Of a DNA stretch of 64,000 nucleotides, positions 13,016 through 27,000 are shown one piece after another. Both the position numbers and the translations under genes were made by a program. Source of the DNA: Rallus limicola (lineage: Eukaryota > Chordata > Aves > Gruiformes > Rallidae); NCBI GenBank assembly GCA_022605955.1, contig JAKCOZ010000008.1, positions 26,599,083-26,663,082 on the forward strand. The letters are read 5' to 3'. A model generated the notes under the pieces. The model was not told where the DNA came from, did no database searches, and worked only from the letters and a program-made list of their open reading frames with translations. The first letter of the stretch is position 1, and every line of letters starts with the position of its first letter.

Positions 13016-16000
13016 TTGGATCCTGAAGCTGGGTCTGCTTTAAGGGACTGTACCATTAGGAAGTGCTTCCTCTGCTAGCAAGACAGCTTCACTCTGAGCT
13101 CCTTGCAGAGCCTGACTCTGGGTCTGGCTGGGACATGGGGAGACATGGCTTTCCTCAAGGAAAGCTGCCCTTTGGTTTTCTGAAACCAATCAAGATCCTG
13201 TATTTTCCTCTGTGTGACTGATCATCAGCCAAGCAGTGCCCTGAGGAGTTAACCCCCTCCATGCAAATGCAGATAATTTTAATGAATAAGACAATAATGA
13301 GGTAGAATGATCTCTGAAAAAATGGGGAAAAAATTATAAAGTAGCCAAACTGATATCTGATTGACAGAAAGAAAGAGCAAGAGGAAAAGTAAGATGTGGA
13401 ACCCATCCAGCTAGACACTGACTTGGTGGGAAAGATCGGGCTTGAGGGTTCAGGCACAGGCAAGAGCAAGACACTGGCAGACAACAAATGGGCAGCTGGT
13501 GGCCAGGGAGGTCTGTTACTTCTCTCACTTTTGTACCTCCTGCCACAGGCTGCAAGGAGGGTTTTTGGGGGTGAGGTGTACAGGAGGGCTTTTGGGGGTG
13601 AGAAGACAGAAGTGCAAATTTAAATACTTTAACCTAAAAAAGTCCTTTCTGGATTCTCAGATAAGCTGTGACTGAGGAAGCATTCACCTTGGTCCTTGCC
13701 AGGCTGTGACGTGCCAGGGTGTGTGCTAGACAGCCAATGGGAGATATGTACTAGGTGATTAAGGAAAGAAATTCAAAACATGGTGGAGGTGAATTATTTG
13801 AAACATTCATTTGTGTAGTCCCTATCTACTGATTTCTCATATAAATGCTTCTAAAAATGAGTGCCTGGAAAGTCAGTTATTTTGGAATACTATCCTTGGA
13901 AGCAGGCATTGGGAAATGCATGTGGAGAAGGCACTGTGCCAGAATTAGCAGGGATGCAGCAGGGAGCTAGCAATTGGATGCTTTGAGCAGTGGAGGGGGA
14001 GAAGTGCTTGTATTTTTGCCACCTATTCTCAATCAACTCTCATTTTTCGGAGGAGATGGTTACCTCCAGCTTTTCTCATGGGAAACTTTATTGCATCAGG
14101 TGCTCTCAGTCCTTGCTTTAACTTGCATCAGTCAGATGTGAAAGTAGCCCAGAAGTTGTTAACATTCACCCACATAGTTTGTAGATCTGAAAGCTGGAAA
14201 AGAAAGGAGATGGTCTTAGAGATAGCAAGGTCTAAATCAAATAGGATGTAATGCAATGAATCGTGAGGTGTTCCTCAGAGCCCACATGCAGCTTGGCCAG
14301 TGCAGGAACACACACCAATGTTCCTCATGAACTCAGGGACCTCTATGTAAGCTCTCACAGCTCAGCTGGGTTCTGCTTCAGCCAACACCCTGATGGGCTT
14401 GAAGTGTGCAGGACAGGTACCCAGTCTGAAGCAGACCTCAGAGCAGAAAGAAAAGACATCTACCTCCTGGCCAAACAGGACATGAAAGGGTTTGTTACCT
14501 GGGTTACTTGGACCGTAAGGAGACAGTGGGGACCTGACACAAATTTCTAATTGTGAAGGTCTGTTGTAGCATATATCCATGCACAAACTCCCTCATTATC
14601 AATCATTTAATAAATCAAATTTGGATGTTGGTCTGCACCTGTCAGTTCTGGCAGATAAAACAAAACACACAAGAGGCATGTGATAGCTGAGAGATACTGG
14701 TATGAGAAAGGATTGCTTTAAAAAGTGCTGTCACTGAGGAGCTGGGGAAGGCTTTGTGGCTTGCAAGTGGGTGACTGTACTGAGGAGGGGAGATCAGCAT
14801 GATAAAGACAGAAGAGCTGAAAGGACACAATGGGAACTAGGGAGCAGGGAGGGGAAGGCACTGAACCCGGCATGGGGTCAGCAGTTGAAATCTTGAAGAG
14901 GAAGGACAGATGGAGGGGAGAGAGGGAAGATGTGACATTTGTAATGAAGCCAACTTTACTAGTGAGGTTTGGGTGAACTAGAAAGTGGGAGGAGAAGAGA
15001 TTACATGGCAGCAGTAAAAGGAAGAGATGGACATGTGTGTTCAGTTCATTCCACTTGTGAACAGTAGCTGAAGCATCTTAACAGCACAACGAACCCTTGA
15101 TTAAGAGAGCGATAGAGTTATGAAGGACTGAGGATGCCTGCAGACTCTTGTGGCCAAGCAAAGTAGTGCCTGCTGCTCTATGTCCTGTTTTCCTGTGAGG
15201 CTACTGGAAGGCAAAGAGTTGGATGTTTTTTTCTTGCGATCACTGCTGTCAGAAAGGAAAGGTGTCAGGAATTTTGTAGTCCGTGCTCTTCAAGCGTAGG
15301 TTATTGTTATGCTTCTGGTTCCTAACAAGTGGGAATGCTGGAATGTGGTGCACTGTCTTCCCTTTCAAATGTGTGCCTGTTTGACAAGTCTCCTTTTGGC
15401 CTGAGCAGCTGCTCCCCCTTTTTCCTTTTCGGCTGTGGGTTAGCTAACCAGCTCTCAGCTCCTTTTGGAGACAGAGAACTCTGGACACTCTCAGTTCTCT
15501 GATGTAGCCCAGCCCCTTAGCATGGGGCTCCCAACCCTGCAGCAAGGAGGGGCTATTCTGGAAGAACTCTGGCAGGTTGGTGCTACCTTGGGTTTTGCTG
15601 GCTAACTGTGCTGGTGCACTGATTTTCCCCTGCTTTACTGTGTATGGGGGATCCTTGCATTTCTAGCTGTGCCGCTCTGCCACTTCACAGCTTCAGTTGT
15701 GCCTGTGTTGGGGATATTCCCGTTTCATACAACTTTGGAGCTCAGAATTTGTGGGGGCTGAACACTTTTGAAGAGAATTATCTGAGGAAGGCAAGAAGCA
15801 CTCCAATATGTCAAAGAACAGACTGGGACTATTGATGTGTTTGGTGCCATGTTTTCAAACTGCTGCCTGCTGGGAGCCACATCCATCTGTCTTTTGTTTC
15901 TTCTTCCTCCAGAAGTATGCACTAAGTACCATCTGATTACTTAGAATGAAACAACCACTGTTCAAGAGAAAAATCTAATGCAATTCAGGTCATCCTAACT

Positions 16001-17535
16001 TCAATGGATAAGACACCTGAAGGCTTTGATATTATTACTGAGAATATTAGAATTGGTGAAGCTTTAAATACAGCATTTAGAACACTGGGAAATTTTTCAG
16101 CCTGAGCAGTAATAGGGTTGATGAAGGAAAATCCTGAGAGTATCAAGAGAGAAGTTAGGAGTTTGGTGGTGGTATTACTACTACTACTATTACTATTTTT
16201 TTTATTTTTATTTTTTAAAGACCAGGCTGCTTTTACAAAGGTAGCAATGAGAAAACATGATGGGTTCCTGTACAACTGTATTGCCCACAAACTCTTGAAT
16301 ATCAAATGTGACCTGTTGAAATCTGTAGTCCCCATATCCTGCCAGAAGAGAATATATGTATGTCCTGTATATTTTTTTTCCTACTTCTTCAGGAGTGTCA
16401 GCCAATGCAATTCTCTCTGAAAGATGAGAATTCTAAAGGGCCAGGCCCACATATTTCTGATACCATCCATGGAAACTAGCTTTTCTAACAAGCCAGTGCT
16501 CAAATCTATTATTTGTATCAGTGATTGCATTGTGGCTTCTGGTCTGGTTGTTAAGGGGTTTTTGTTTGTTTTCTAGTTAACTTAGAGAACATGTGGTTTC
16601 TGTTGATCTGCTTACCCTGTGGGACATCCAATTCTATGGTGCTGCCTGTACATTATAAATAAGATGCACTCATTTTAACCAGGTACTGTGCTGCCTTGTG
16701 ACAAGTCAGAGAAGTCCCTAGCTATCTCAGATGAGATCACTTGTATTCTGTGGAGCATGGCACGTGAGTTCTGCCAGCAGGAGGATGCATCAGACCTCTT
16801 CTGCTTGCCTTTTTCCACAGGTTTGGTCTTTGCATCCCTTCTGAGGCAGTCTGTGTGCTCTTTATGGATGTGATTTTTTGTTACCAAAAACCTAGTGCTG
16901 TCGGTAGTGCTATTTAGATGAGCTGATACTAATAAGTGTCTTGTTCATAAAAACATATTTTCCTCTGATGAGGAAGGTTTTATCAAAATAAGGATACTTT
17001 AAAACTGTTTTCACACAAGGAAGGAGAAAGGGATGGAAGAGGGGAGAGATGTGTTGCTTTAGCTACCCTGGTCTAGTTAAAGTAGCACCATTTTTGTGTG
17101 TAGACAAGAGCTTAGGAAATGTGCAGGGCTTAGTCTGGGGGACAGGACTTTAAAGCAGTCATTGAAGTCTAGTGTCAGTTTTCAAGGCTGAAGAATATTA
17201 TTTTATTTAGGCTTCCAGACCAGCCTTGCTCCAGGAATGCACTTAGGTTGTTTTTAAAGCAAACATGAAATCAATAGCCTGGTGTTCTGCTCTGCTATTT
17301 CTTGCCAGAGCCTAAGGACCACACATGGGTTTTCCCTCCTCTTCGTCACACTGCCAGGCATGCTCTTGGAGAGCAGTGGGCAGCTCTTAGGGATGAATGC
17401 GGAGAGGTTCCAAATGGCCAAACACACATCGGACATCTGGGCAAGTTTTGCTGCAAAGTATTTTCCATCAGGCTGCCCTCCAGATACTGCTGTGAAAGGA
17501 CCGACTCACACCACCCTGTCACAGATTTTGCCCAG

Positions 17536-17580
17536 CCTCTGACTTCAGTGGGAGTTTTATCTGAGTAAAGCTCAAATAGG
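17536..17580. repeat. Fragment of old palindromic interspersed repeat
   Basis: CTGACTTCAGTGGGAGTTTT followed by ATCTGAGTAAAGCTCAAATAGG matches the TGACTTCAGTGGGAGTTTTGCCTGAGTAAGG phrase common in old sauropsid interspersed repeats. Confidence 0.5.
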
Positions 17581-18029
17581 AGCCTGTCAGCTTACCTCAC
17601 CATGTATAATGTTCCTGGTGGAACCCAGGGCTGTGGTTTTCACTTTGTCCCTGGTGAGTATCAGCTCAGAGAGCAATGGAGCACTGTGCTGTCCTGCACA
17701 TCACTCTGGTGGTGGGCTTCAGCTCACACCTGCCTGGACCTTTGCTAGGTGAGAGAAAACAACTTTTTTGTCTCCATCTTGCACTGGCCCCAAAGTGGCA
17801 GATTCTGAAAGCTCGCCCATGAGGGACAGACTTGTAGCTAGGTACCCACTCCTGACTCCAAGCAGCCATCATCCTCTCGAGGTAAATAACAAGCTCTGGC
17901 CAGCTACTGACCTCCGGACCAGTGATGGAGAGGCGAATGCTCCTCCGGTTCTCGGCAGCTCCCTTGAGTCAGGCTAGCCCCTCTCCTCCCGCGGGGCTTG
18001 CAGCTGAACCGTGCGGCACCAAGGCAGGT

Positions 18030-18260
18030 CTCCAGTTAGAAATGAAAACGCGCATTAGCAAAGAGGAGAGAAACAGGCTGAAATTGGAAGTGACCATTTC
18101 GCGTTTGATGTTATTCACAGGAGCCTGTTCTTCATTTAGGACATTAATAGTTGTAACAGAAGCTGTAATATTTCAACAACAGTGGTGATTAGGAGCAAAG
18201 AGGCAGCTAATCTCCATCTAAAAAGAGCTAACTAGCCCGTCCTTTAGCCCCCACCGCACT
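18030..18260. other. Candidate conserved non-coding element
   Basis: Non-repetitive, no open frame of note, with ACGCGCATTAGC, CGCGTTTGATG, GACATTAATAG, GTGATTAGGAG and GCAGCTAATC cores. Appearance only. Confidence 0.25.
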
Positions 18261-18530
18261 GTCACATTTAAATACCATGAATATTCACTGCTTGGCACCC
18301 AGCTGGCAGCTGAGCTGTTTTGACACAAAAACCTTCAAACTCAAAGAGTTTTTAATCAGTCTGCAAGAGAGAGAAGAAGAAAGTGAGAGAAAGAAATAGG
18401 AACAGAGAAAATGAATCAATGAGTTCAACAGAGAGGGGGGTACCCGAATCCAGTTAACCCCTTCCCTGCTCTGCAGCCACCAGTGCTGCTTCTCTGTAGC
18501 CCTCTCCCAGGCTGCAGGGGATGGAGAAGG

Positions 18531-18725
18531 GGTACCCCATCCCTCCTGGGTTCTCGATTTCCCCTGGGTGCTCCATCCCACCTTGGAGACCCATACCCCC
18601 GGGCACCCAGTCCTACCTGAGTGTCCGTTCACCCTGGCTGCCCCATTTCCTCCATCAGCCCCATTCACCGCATCTTTCCCATCCCACCCTGATGCCCCTT
18701 GCCCCAAGCACCCCACCCCATCCAG
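18531..18725. repeat. C-rich minisatellite, ~24-bp units
   Basis: Units of the form CC(A/T)(T/C)CCCNCCTGGG(T/C) recur every 22-25 bp and become increasingly degenerate to the right. Read in one frame this gives PIPPGFSI, SPGCSIPP, WRPIPPG-like octads, which made spurious open frames on both strands. It is not a gene. Confidence 0.7.
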
Positions 18726-21100
18726 TTTCCCGTACTTAGAATGCATGCTCTCCTGTCGCCTCTGCTTGTTTCTGGGTGCAGGGCTTTTTTCCTCCTGCCC
18801 TTGGCTGTTTGTGGCTGGTTACCAGTGTGCCTTTATTACAGGCAAGAGAGCTTCACTTGCAATATGTGATGTGCTTTAGAGCAGCCGGTCTTTGCCTGCA
18901 AAGAGTTCTCATCTCAGAAAGGTTTGGCAGTGTTTGCTGCCCTCTCTGATACCCTTACTGGAGTCTCGGCATTGCCTACAGCCCACACAAACCCCTTTGC
19001 TTCAGTTTTTGCAGCAGGATGAACCACGCAGCTGCAAACACAGAAAATCTTGCCTCATCCTGGAAGAATGAACCCCACAATACTCTGAAGGCCCAAGTTT
19101 CCCCAAGACCGTGGGTCTGGGCAGAACGGATCATCCTGCAGTCCCCATTTAACCTGGATCACTCCCCTACGCACAACTGCATTTCTGTGGAGCTAGCCTG
19201 AGAGCACAACACCGAGTCTGTGCAGCTTCATGCTGTTGTGTCAGCTTTGGGCTGGTTGTGGTGGACAGTTTATACCTGATTTGGCAGGAAAGTAGGATGA
19301 CGTAGGCAGGCTGCTCCTATCTACTGCAGTGCCTTGACATGTGAAACTGACTTGTCTGAATTCTCCCAATGTGTTTAACTTGGTGGAGTGAGTTTATGCT
19401 GGATACATGCTTCATGTCATATGGCTGTGACATTTTTGATCCAATACTGGAAACCACAAAGTCAGATTTATTTTATAATCAACCCGCAGCCTAAGTCTTG
19501 AAACTTTGTGGCCCAGACTGCAGACCTCAATCACATATGTGGGAAATCTATACTTGCACCTCAGCTGGCGGTGTGTTCAGGGCACAGCAGGGACTTCTCT
19601 AACCTACTGTGTCTTCAGTTAGACTGTCGTGTTCTTAAATTACACATACGGCTGTTTCATCTGCCTTCAGTGTCTTTAACACTGAGATGCACCTCGAAAG
19701 CCACTGTCTTTGTTCCCTTAAGGAAAACTGATTTAGGCAGGTTATTACGGCCATTGCAAAGGATATGAGTATCCAGGAGGGGTCTAAATGAGGTGGTATT
19801 GTGCAGACCTTCAGAGGTGGACCACTGCTGAGTGGGGGCATTACAGATGGAAACAAGAAAGCAGTTCCTGGAAATGCAGCCAGTGGGGAAAACAAGCAGC
19901 CAGCACTGGAGGAGTGAAGTGGGTAGCTGCATGCCATTGGCAGTGGAACAGAAGATCTAGTGGGTGAATAAAAAAGAGCAGGGGCAGAGAGGAGCTTGAA
20001 TGCCCTGTTCTGTGGTGTGATGGAAAGGGTGCCTGCCACACTGGGAGGATTGAGAGAGCAATGTGGTGGTGGCAATGCTGTGTGAGTCAGATCTGCACTA
20101 CTCCAATCTGTCTGTGCTGGAGGTGGAGCATTATGGATGTTGGGGAAAGACCACAAGGAGAAATTAATGTAACCAAGATGGGAGATGAGAATCTGGGAGC
20201 AGGTTTTTCCTGTGCGGGTTCCCCATCTCTGAAGCCAGCGTAAGATTTATTAGGCGTTACTGAGGCTGTGGTGACTTTTACTGAATACAGTGTGGAACTC
20301 CTTTGGGAGGAAGAAGCAGAAAGATTTGGGTTCCACAACTCATTAGTGCTCTCAAAATCCTGTGATGCTCTCCAGACTCAGAGATCTCACCCAGCACTTC
20401 AAAATTTACAAGCATGCACACAATAGCCAAATGTGCTTTGCAGTCTATTCCCAGGCAGCAGCCAAAGTGGCTTTTGCATAGATTGGTACTTACTCTATTC
20501 AAGTTGATAATTATTTTGAATGGAATACTCCCCATGAAGCATGCCTGGAAAGGCATCAAACCCTACAGGCTGTGGGAGGCATATCCATCAGCTGTACTCT
20601 GGGATGTACTCTGGAAAGGCTCACAGCTGGATGGGAGGATCCATTTTCCTATACACTTAAATGAGAAAATGACACGTGCTTTTCTTCAGCTTCTTCTTGC
20701 CAACATCTGGCCACTACTTACAATGAATTTGCACAGTTGCTATGAACTATATCTGGGCATGCTTCCTTTGCCTGTGGAAAAATGTGGGAATCTAATCATC
20801 CAGTACAAAAACAAGGTGTTACAGCTAATATGTGTCTCGAAGACCCTGAGGACATGGATTTGGAATGTTTTAGAGGGGGCGGATCAAAAGTATTTTACTT
20901 GACATTTATACAGTTTTCTGTTGCCTGACTCCATCGTATTTGCATAGAGTTAACACGCTCTGCATTAGGTAAGGGAAATCTACACTGAGCAGCAGGTAGC
21001 AGAGCTGCAGAACCGGCAGCACTCACTCACTCACCTGAGTCTGCCCTCTCCCCAGCCTGTTGGGAGGGGAGCATGGTGCTGTTGTGGTGGTGCTTGTAGA

Positions 21101-21126
21101 GGGGTAGGGGTGGGGGGGTGAGGGGG
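21101..21126 (+). other. G-quadruplex motif
   Basis: GGGGTAGGGGTGGGGGGGTG followed by AGGGGG: four G-runs of four or more with loops of 1-3 bases, an ideal quadruplex pattern, in the intergenic region. No promoter or CpG island was recognised next to it. Confidence 0.8.
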
Positions 21127-23889
21127 TGACATTAAACGTAAAACGGAAGCTGTGGCCATCTGTGGTCATTAAAATTCCGTGACACCTTTTGGTACTGAAG
21201 CGCTTGGTGCTAAAACTAGCCCACTTTGCAATACAGCAGGCAAGCTTCGTGCAGCCCGGAGAGAGCCTGCCTCGGGACGTTTGCCGGGTGTGTTTTCAGC
21301 CTGTGGTGGAGAGTGGGGCAGAGCCCCACAGAGCCTGCCCAAAAGTCACTAATCTCAGAGCCAGGAGCAACGTAGCTACATCGCTGTGACCAGAAAGCAT
21401 GCTGAGAAGGAAAGAGCTAAGTACGCAGTGTGCAGCATGCTAATAACACGGCTCTGTTGTTCCTGCAACCGGATTTGCTCTCACTTGGTGGTGCTGGATG
21501 GTGCCACGTGCACAGACAAGTCTATTTGCAGGAGACCCTGAGGATCCTTGCAGTGAGCTGCACTTTGAAATATAGCCTGACACTCCAATGCTATTCCATG
21601 AAATAGGAAGGGTCTCAAGCTGTTCTTGTAGGTTGGATCACATCTCTGCAAGAAAGCTAAAGTTTGGGTGAAAGTAAAGGCACCAAAGAAAATGGAGTCT
21701 AAATCAACGCGTAATGGTGTAGAAAGGGGTGGTGGGGACATTTATTGACTGACAGCTTACAGACCTTGTCCTCAGCACTTGCTCTCATCTCCTAGTTGCC
21801 CTGCTGTGCAGTGACCCAGAGCAGGAACCAATCCAGCTGAAAAATAAACATTTTTTTTTTCCCCTTGGGTTGTTTTTTATGTGGATCAGTTCTCTGCTCT
21901 CACTCACCATGTGCTGCACAGCCTGTGCTGGCACAGCTGATGGCGCAGGGTACGGGCGAGGAAGCAGTGTGGAGGAGAAGGGCAGCAGGGTTACTTAAAC
22001 TGAATTTAAGCAGTCTTCTTGTCAAAAATGCAACCACAGCCTGATACCAGAGACTGCCTGGAGTGCCCTCTTTGGAGTCAGGGCTTGTGGCTTGCACTGA
22101 AGAGGGGAGGGATACAAATGCCTCTATCAAAAAAGCTGCAGAAACTCTGAAGCGATCAGGGCAAATCACCCGAAAATGCTGCCACTGGGAGACTCTGCAG
22201 TTGGTGCATAAGGATGCTGCAACCTTGTATGCTGCAACCTTGTGTAACTCACTGGTGCCGCACCCAGATCCTGTAAAACAACAGTGTCTTGGTTCCTTCC
22301 TGCCTGTCCCAGCTCTCTTGCAGAATTATTTCTTTTCTATTCTCTGGGAGAGGAGAAAAAAATGGTGGTTGCTTTTGCCCCTTCCTTGGCACATCCTGTG
22401 TACTGGGGAGCTTGCTCAATGTTCCTGGTACTTGCCTCTCTGTTAGGAAGGCATTGTGTCTGCACCCCAAAGGAAGAGCTGGTTGGTCTCGCATTGTTGG
22501 TGGAATCCCCATGACACCATCCAGCAGCTGCTGCCCAGGGGGCGAGCATAGCCACCCTGGATGCTACATGCCCTTGCTGTCAATGGCTGCTATATTTCAT
22601 CTCTCTGTGCTGCTGCTTCCCAGGCAGCATGTGATCCTCTGCGGCGTGCTCCGGCTTCTACAGGGAACGGGTTAATGCTATAAAATGGTCTTTTTATGGA
22701 ACCTCTTGACAACACAGAAAACTTTCCCATTGCCAGTGTGTCCTTTTTATTCAACAATTTGTTCCCAGAAAGCAACCCATTTAACCAGATTTTCTCTATT
22801 AAGGGGCTTCAGCTACATTTGTTGTTTTTTGAGCTTATTCGCTGTGCTGTAAACCACAAAACAGTGTCCTACAATAGATTTGTCTGAGGGAACTGAAGTG
22901 TGTAGTGCTGTGATTCTGCCTGCTGTAGGAGCTCCTTGAAAGCCAGATGTCACATTCAAAGAGTAATCCATGTTTATAAACACATGGTCACACATACTCA
23001 ACACTTTCAGCAGTCACCAAACTAGAATTCAGATCCTGCGGTTTTGCTTCCCTACCCACCTGCCCTGCACCCAGCCAGAGCAAAAGAAGAAAGTATCCGG
23101 AACGTTAACAGGATCGTCTCTTTTATTTCCGTGAGGAAAAAAGACATTACAGCTTGCACAATGCTGAATTTAACTTCCCAACTGGGGCCTCTCATCTGTA
23201 AGTTCTTGCAGACAGAAAAACACCAACTGCTAGCAAGATAATCCAATTTCCCTTCCCTCGCACTCTGAGGAAGAGTGCCTACCCCACCCCCCGCGCCATG
23301 CTGGGTTTCAGTCTGTCGAGAACTTCTCCCGACCACTACACCACTGGCAAGATCCATATCAAAGCTTCAGCCCCCCAGGGTTCATTAGAAGGCATTTATT
23401 TCTGCATATTCTGGGGGGGTGGGGAAGGCAGATAACTTTATTCACAATGCAAATAGGCTGCCCTTACTTTCAACCCTTCCTTCAAACCGGGAGACATTAA
23501 AAAAACATGAGCTCTTCTAAAATAATAAATACATTAATTCTGCTGGATGTTATATTGCTGGTGCCTCCAGAAAAGTGCCTGAGCACCATTTGATGGGAAA
23601 AGCCAGAGAAATCCGTAACTCTGCTCTTGCCCTTGCTCCTTGAAATGCTGTTAGAAGTTCAGTCGAGTGGGCCGAACCTGTATTAGAGCACTTGGCTCGT
23701 TTAAGAAAGATTGTTAGTAGGTAGTTTTGCACAACAGGACTAAGATGCTTCAAGGGATGAGGGAAAGTCAACCCAATTCTCTCTGCAAATTTGAAGTGCT
23801 AGTCTGTGGTTTACTAATGGGGAGCCATGAGTTATTAAGCTCATCACAACGCAGCATCCTGCTCCCCTAGTCCAGAGGGAGCCAGCTAT

Positions 23890-24060
23890 TAATAAATCAG
23901 AACCCAGTGCGAAGCTACAGGGATAAAAGGATCTACATTAATATGAAAATATTAATATCTGGAAGAACAGATTATCATCTAAATGGGTTAGAACGAGATA
24001 GCACCATTGTTTAGAAGAAATGGCTTGCTTCAAATCTCATTAGAGTTGTAATCATGCTAG
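23890..24060. other. Candidate conserved non-coding element (AT-rich)
   Basis: A dense set of ATTAAT-type cores: CTATTAATAAATC, ACATTAATATG, AATATTAATATC, GATTATCATC, CTCATTAGAG, GTAATCATGC. No open frame, no repeat. Call based on appearance only. Confidence 0.3.
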
Positions 24061-27000
24061 CAATGGAAGATAACTTCAGAGCCTTGAAAGTGCTTTGGAT
24101 GCTTGGTGTATGTGGCAGTCATGGTGGGGGGTTCAAACATCTGCCCAAGGCTTGGCTTTCCTCCTTCGTATGAGCTGAAGGATCTGCCTGAGGGAAACAG
24201 AGATCCCAGGTAGAACCAAAGGGGATGATGCAGCTTCTTCTGAAGGGCATGTGGCTCGTGGAAGCACTGTGTTCCTCGCTGAAATGGGCACTGCCCAGAC
24301 ACCCATGACCAGGGACGAGCTTCCCTGCTCCATGCCCCATCAAAGCTTTATCCAGAGCCACAAAAGGTGGGAGGAAATCTGCAAGGTTCTCTCCTGCTCG
24401 CTGGTGCAAACCGAAGGCAACCCTGCATAGCAGTGCCTGCTGTCAAGGGGCAGAACATAAGAAGATCATATTCCGGGGCTGTTTCCTCTGAGGCCAGGGC
24501 TCCAGGGCAGCCTCTTCAGGGACATCTCCTCCACAGTTGCCTCAGGCGCTGTCTGGCAGGAGCGGCTGGCTCTCAGAGCTCACAGCATGCTTCCTTCCAG
24601 GCCTGGCCAGTTTTTCCTCACTTGTACTAAGTCGAGCAGAATCTGCCCTGGCAGGGGCTGTGGTGCAGCCTGGAGCGTACAGGCAGCTGCCTGAAAACAT
24701 GGGGATAGCTATCGCGACCTGTCTAACTTCATTGTCATGCCCAGACAGGAACGGTCCTTCCTCTGCTGGCTGGGCAGCTACTTTCCTGGGTTTCTCTCTG
24801 TCACCTTCAAAGAGTTTATGGTTCTTAGGCTGCCTCCTCATTCATCCCCCAAGGCTCCTGCTCTGCTCACAGGATCCTCAAACGTGGTCCTGAGCTATCT
24901 CCAAGCTTATCTCCCAGCTCTGTCTGCATGGCATTGACAGTGGGAGGGAGGGTCAGCATCCCTGTTCCCAGGTCCCTTGCAAACAGTCTTTTTTCAGATG
25001 AATTAAATCTTTCAGGTCTGTGTTCATCTGAATGGCTTCTGAGAGGCTTTTGTATAAAACAGACATATAATCAGGTGAGAAACCTTCTGCATCTACCCAG
25101 CGAAGCCTTGCAGCTTTTCACCAACTGCAGGACACAGGTTTGTGCAGCTTGGCACACAGCTCACCAGCATCAGCATGGGGACTACTTACTAAGGAGGAGA
25201 CCTGTGCAACAGCATCCTGTTTAGCTCACAAGAATTGTTCCCAGACTTCATCATGGGGATAGCTGGCTTGGCAATACTGTCACATGGTGATAAAATCAAG
25301 AGCCCTGTTCAGTGGCATAGACTCTTTTCATCCTTTATATTTTAAATCCAGTCCAAAAAATCAAATGGACTGAGATTTCACCCACAGAGAAGTTTCTCCA
25401 AAGTAAAGGGAACAACCATTTCTGATGAGAAGATCAAAGCAAACGTCACACTGTGTTACTCAGAGCTGTTATTTTCCTATGGTACCAGCAGCACTTCCAG
25501 TCTTAGTCACCAAACTAAATTTTCCAGCATACCCTTCAGGGAGATGCCCAGTCAGGCCAGCAGTCTAACTCATGCTTGCTTCACCACAGCCCCAGAAAGA
25601 CCTGTATATCATAAATACAGACATTACAAACTATGGCCCAGCTGCCCTGGGGAGGACGGTGAGTAGAGTTGAATCTACTCAAGATATGAAAGATCTTTCA
25701 TAACACGTGGTTTTGACTTTCACAAATATTGAGACTATTCCTTGCATTAATGATAAAGTGGAATAAAAGAGCCCCATTTTCCTGGATAACGTCCCTCTGG
25801 AGTTTCTCTGGGACCAGAGTGGATCTGGCATTTAAACTAAAGAAATCCCTGCTTAGTGTGTGGGAGTCTCTGGAGAGGCCACAGATCTGCATTGCAGCTG
25901 TTGAATACGGCATCTTCTCTTGCTTATCAGAGATCTGTGTTTCTCCTGGGAAAATTTTGCCCAAAGGATTCAGACCTTGCCAAATTTTCAACTGGATTTT
26001 GTTTGTTTATTTTAAATTTCTTTTTAAACATCCGAAACCAACAAACTTTAAAAATGCTCTAAATCTATCAACTTGAGTTAATCCCTTAAAATAAAATAAT
26101 TAAAAAAAATATAATTCCTCCAGGCTGCCAACTTCTAAGACTTAGTCTAAAATGGATTTAAATGACTGTAATTCTAAACCCTGATAAAGTAGAGTTTAAT
26201 TGGAAAGAATCAATGTTTTTCTTTTCTCCTGTGGTATTACACCTGTTTGTGGCATCTGATCCACCTGAATTTTAAAATGGTTCATAACAAACATGCATGT
26301 GTGTGTAAAATGCTTCTTTTCTGACCTTTGTGCCCTCTCTGCAGTGACAGGGAACACAGGTACCCAAGGAGCAAGTAACCCAGGGCCAGTTCTGCCTCAT
26401 CTCCTCCTTAGTCAGTCCTCCAGGAGAGCTTTCCCCATGTCTGTGCTCTCCTCCTTCTTCATGTCTGTATTCATTTATCTTGCAAAAAAATCAGGGCAGA
26501 GATGGAGCCAAATATTTTAGGTCCAGAACAACCTCTAATTTTTTCCAAGGTTTCTACTGTGCTGAAAGGCAGAAATTTTATATGATGCTTCATGGACCCT
26601 GGAGGGGTTGTCTGTCTACAAATGCAGCTACATCTCCCTCAGCTTCAGGGGTGCTCCAAGCAAGTGGGTGGGCTGGGCTCTATAAATAGTGTGTACTAAT
26701 CCATGTACTCCAGTTTATAGACAGGGATGGTAGAAAACACACAGCTACAGTCTACTCAGGGAATCTGTTAATATGAGAACCTCAGGGAGCAGCTCTGCTT
26801 ACCTCATAGACAACTGTTTGTTGGAAATATCAGTTCAATAAACAGTTTTCTCAGCCTCAGTATCTTAGCAGTACAGGCATTACAGAAGAGGATGATGTTA
26901 CAGGCCTTTCCAGTCCTACTGCAGGGCTCTTCTCCCTGTTGCAGAAGTGTGGGTTCACAGTTATTTCTCACAGCTGCCAATAACTAGACATCTGCAGCAT

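Larger units (their letters stand above)
12071..18530. other. Intergenic, no gene recognised
   Basis: Contents: a candidate non-coding element at 12720-13015, a pair of near-identical GGGNTTTTGGGGGTGAG phrases at about 13558-13601, a TAC/ATT simple stretch at about 16171-16215, and a palindromic-repeat fragment at 17536. Nothing else is recognisable. Confidence 0.7.

Noticed and set aside
18285..18746. Minus-strand open frame of 153 codons with Gly/Asn-rich part
   Set aside because: Its unusual composition comes from the 24-bp C-rich minisatellite; the rest is low-complexity and unlike any family.
19635..20156. Minus-strand open frame of 173 codons
   Set aside because: Proline/serine-rich chance frame; no domain, no splice partners, no family resemblance.
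20414..20902. Plus-strand open frame of 162 codons
   Set aside because: No recognisable domain or neighbouring exon. Possibly an old pseudogene but nothing shows it.
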